Assembly (NCBI GenBank): GCA_002361485.1
Contig: DESZ01000006.1
Coordinates: 1-64,000, forward strand
Origin: Cyanobacteria bacterium UBA3301
GTDB lineage: Bacteria > Cyanobacteriota > Vampirovibrionia > Gastranaerophilales > Gastranaerophilaceae
Direction of reading: 5' to 3'
DNA length: 64,000 nt
Positions 62,750 to 64,000 of the stretch are shown here, piece after piece. The translations under genes and the position numbers were made by a program. Under the pieces are notes generated by a model. That model did no database searches and was not told the DNA's origin. It was given only the letters and a program-made list of their open reading frames with translations. Every line of letters begins with the position of its first letter. Positions within the stretch are counted from its first letter, which is position 1.

Positions 62750-64000
62750 TGTTGTTTTGCCTCATACCTGTCTGTGTGCATATGTCCGAAGAAAAACTGA
62801 GCTAATAACGTTATGCCAAGCAATCCTGCGCCAAATGCAGAGAAGAATTTTAACCATCTGTTACTGTTATAATGAGAGCGGAACAATTTAGTAAACATAT
62901 CATCTAATGCATTTCCTAATTGTAAAAATTTTTCATTTGAAGTGCTGCCTACTTCTTTTCCGTCGACCAGATGGTTTTGTCTTACAAAATATTTATCTCC
63001 GCCAAAAATCCGCAATACATTCTTTCTCCATGCATCGAAATTTTCATAGAATAAAGAACCTTCTAAATTTCGTGAAGTATCAGGATGCAATTTTTCATTA
63101 TACATAAGCTTCATTGCTCGTTCGTAGAAATTTCTGTCATGCCCGTTTTCCGCAAGCATTTTGGAATCACGATGTCCAACGTATTTATTAACAACTTTTC
63201 CGTCTTTTATTTCCAATTCTGATTTATCAATATTTTCTGCACTCGGATTTAAGTCAGGGTTACGTCTTGAATAGAATTTAACCGCATAATCCGAGCTATG
63301 TCCGCCAAGCATTAAGCGTTTACACATTTCTACCAATTCTTCTTTTACTTCTCTTGGCAGACCCTCTAACGGAGTTTTTTCTGATTTTTCAAGTTCGGTA
63401 ATCCTTTTGAACATATCCAAAGCATTCATCATACGATAAAATGCACCTTTAACACCCTTTACCCTATCCATAACATAAGATAATTGAATATTTCTCAGAG
63501 ATGATTTGTCATTCGTTTCATATCCGAACAATCTTTGAAGTGTCGAATTCATTTTTAATTTTTGCAAAGGTTCCGATATCATTTCAAAAGCTGAATCTAC
63601 GCATTTTTTATATGTATTATCAGTATCAGCATTTTTGGTATTTATATCAATATTTGCAAAACGAGTTCTTTCTTCAATTTTTGACAATTTATCGCGTAAT
63701 GCTTTGATTACAGCTTCATAGCCGTCTTTATCGGAAACAATAGTCTCTATTTTTTCTCGGATTAAATTCCCAACTATTCTTTCGTCGTATCTGGTTTCTT
63801 TGACTTCTTTATTTGTTATGCCTAAAATCTTTAGCAAATCCTTTGAAATCAAATCGTTCCAACCGTTTGCGAGCCCTGTTTCAGGTGCCATTGCAGCTTT
63901 TAAATACGCATATTCATCAAGAACTGCAAGATGGCTTTTTAATTTTATCAATTCTGACGAAATACCTTTTATGTCTTTTACTGTCTGCTCGGTTAATTTA
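62746..64000 (-). CDS. Membrane-anchored helical protein (5' end outside window)
   Basis: The frame is open on minus to the right edge: codons before 63951 read KLTEQTVKDIKGISSEL and continue, so the true start lies outside. About 418 residues are visible. The visible part is mainly helical and charged (for example ALRDKLSKIEERTRF and DRVKGVKGAFYRMMNALDMF), with a hydrophobic segment near the end (FFSAFGAGLLGITLLAQFFFG) that would anchor the protein with a short tail. No family is recognised. It is coupled by a 4-base overlap to the GH13 gene. Confidence 0.6.
   Translation of the reverse strand, partial: KLTEQTVKDIKGISSELIKLKSHLAVLDEYAYLKAAMAPETGLANGWNDLISKDLLKILGITNKEVKETRYDERIVGNLIREKIETIVSDKDGYEAVIKALRDKLSKIEERTRFANIDINTKNADTDNTYKKCVDSAFEMISEPLQKLKMNSTLQRLFGYETNDKSSLRNIQLSYVMDRVKGVKGAFYRMMNALDMFKRITELEKSEKTPLEGLPREVKEELVEMCKRLMLGGHSSDYAVKFYSRRNPDLNPSAENIDKSELEIKDGKVVNKYVGHRDSKMLAENGHDRNFYERAMKLMYNEKLHPDTSRNLEGSLFYENFDAWRKNVLRIFGGDKYFVRQNHLVDGKEVGSTSNEKFLQLGNALDDMFTKLFRSHYNSNRWLKFFSAFGAGLLGITLLAQFFFGHMHTDRYEAKQQ

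Overview
The window is AT-rich bacterial chromosome (by eye about two thirds A+T) with short intergenic gaps, clear Shine-Dalgarno sequences and normal TAA/TAG/TGA stops. It has no prophage, transposase, CRISPR array or photosynthesis gene. My best guess is a fermentative gut member of the Vampirovibrionia/Melainabacteria (Gastranaerophilales-like). The reasons are: a DUF3536-type GH57 next to GH13 starch enzymes, a haemagglutinin-type exoprotein with a type IV pilus motor (diderm envelope), and several long lineage-type proteins that open with a shared 'VNSV..SFG/FKG' peptide. No rRNA is present, so this placement is inference.

Layout. 1-11 kb: the end of a PilZ protein, a small secreted protein, GH57 alpha-glucanase, argS, a long phosphohexomutase, tandem plsC-type acyltransferases and a Pro/Gln-HEAT protein. 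11-19 kb: an orphan transketolase C-terminal subunit coupled to ftsE-ftsX, a degenerate REC/GGDEF protein, an isochorismatase-like hydrolase, a haemagglutinin-like exoprotein, a stand-alone LuxR HTH protein, tRNA-Leu(CAA) and an unexplained GC-rich element beside a duplicated tRNA 3' flank. 19-23 kb: a truncated spc ribosomal operon (rpsE-rpmD-rplO-secY). 23-29 kb: a flagellin-like long protein, a helical-repeat protein, pncC/cinA-C, radA and an HEGRH-motif protein.

29-45 kb: a minus-strand run (two-domain glycosyltransferase, trxB, small secreted protein, pgi, Fmt-like formyltransferase), then mtaB-proB-proA on plus, a tail-anchored protein, a membrane protein behind a probable attenuator leader, an SprA-related protein and ftsZ. 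44-64 kb: a giant protein of about 1,983 residues with a possible split papain-like active site, a TSCPD protein, miaB, an HD hydrolase, recO-pilT, comEC, two small hydrolase/flavodoxin genes, a lineage membrane protein, a DtxR-family regulator with an operator inside its own promoter, GH13 alpha-amylase, and a membrane protein running off the right edge.

Together the genes describe alpha-glucan breakdown feeding glycolysis (GH57, GH13, phosphohexomutase, Pgi), proline synthesis, tRNA-A37 methylthiolation (MtaB, MiaB), division (FtsEX, FtsZ) and a DNA-uptake/recombination set (PilT, ComEC, RadA, RecO). The least explained material is the giant protein, the shared N-terminal peptide, the GC-rich element at 18.6-18.8 kb, the leader at 42.4 kb, and promoter-like elements shared by the genes at 15.8, 23.1, 25.3 and 52.2 kb.
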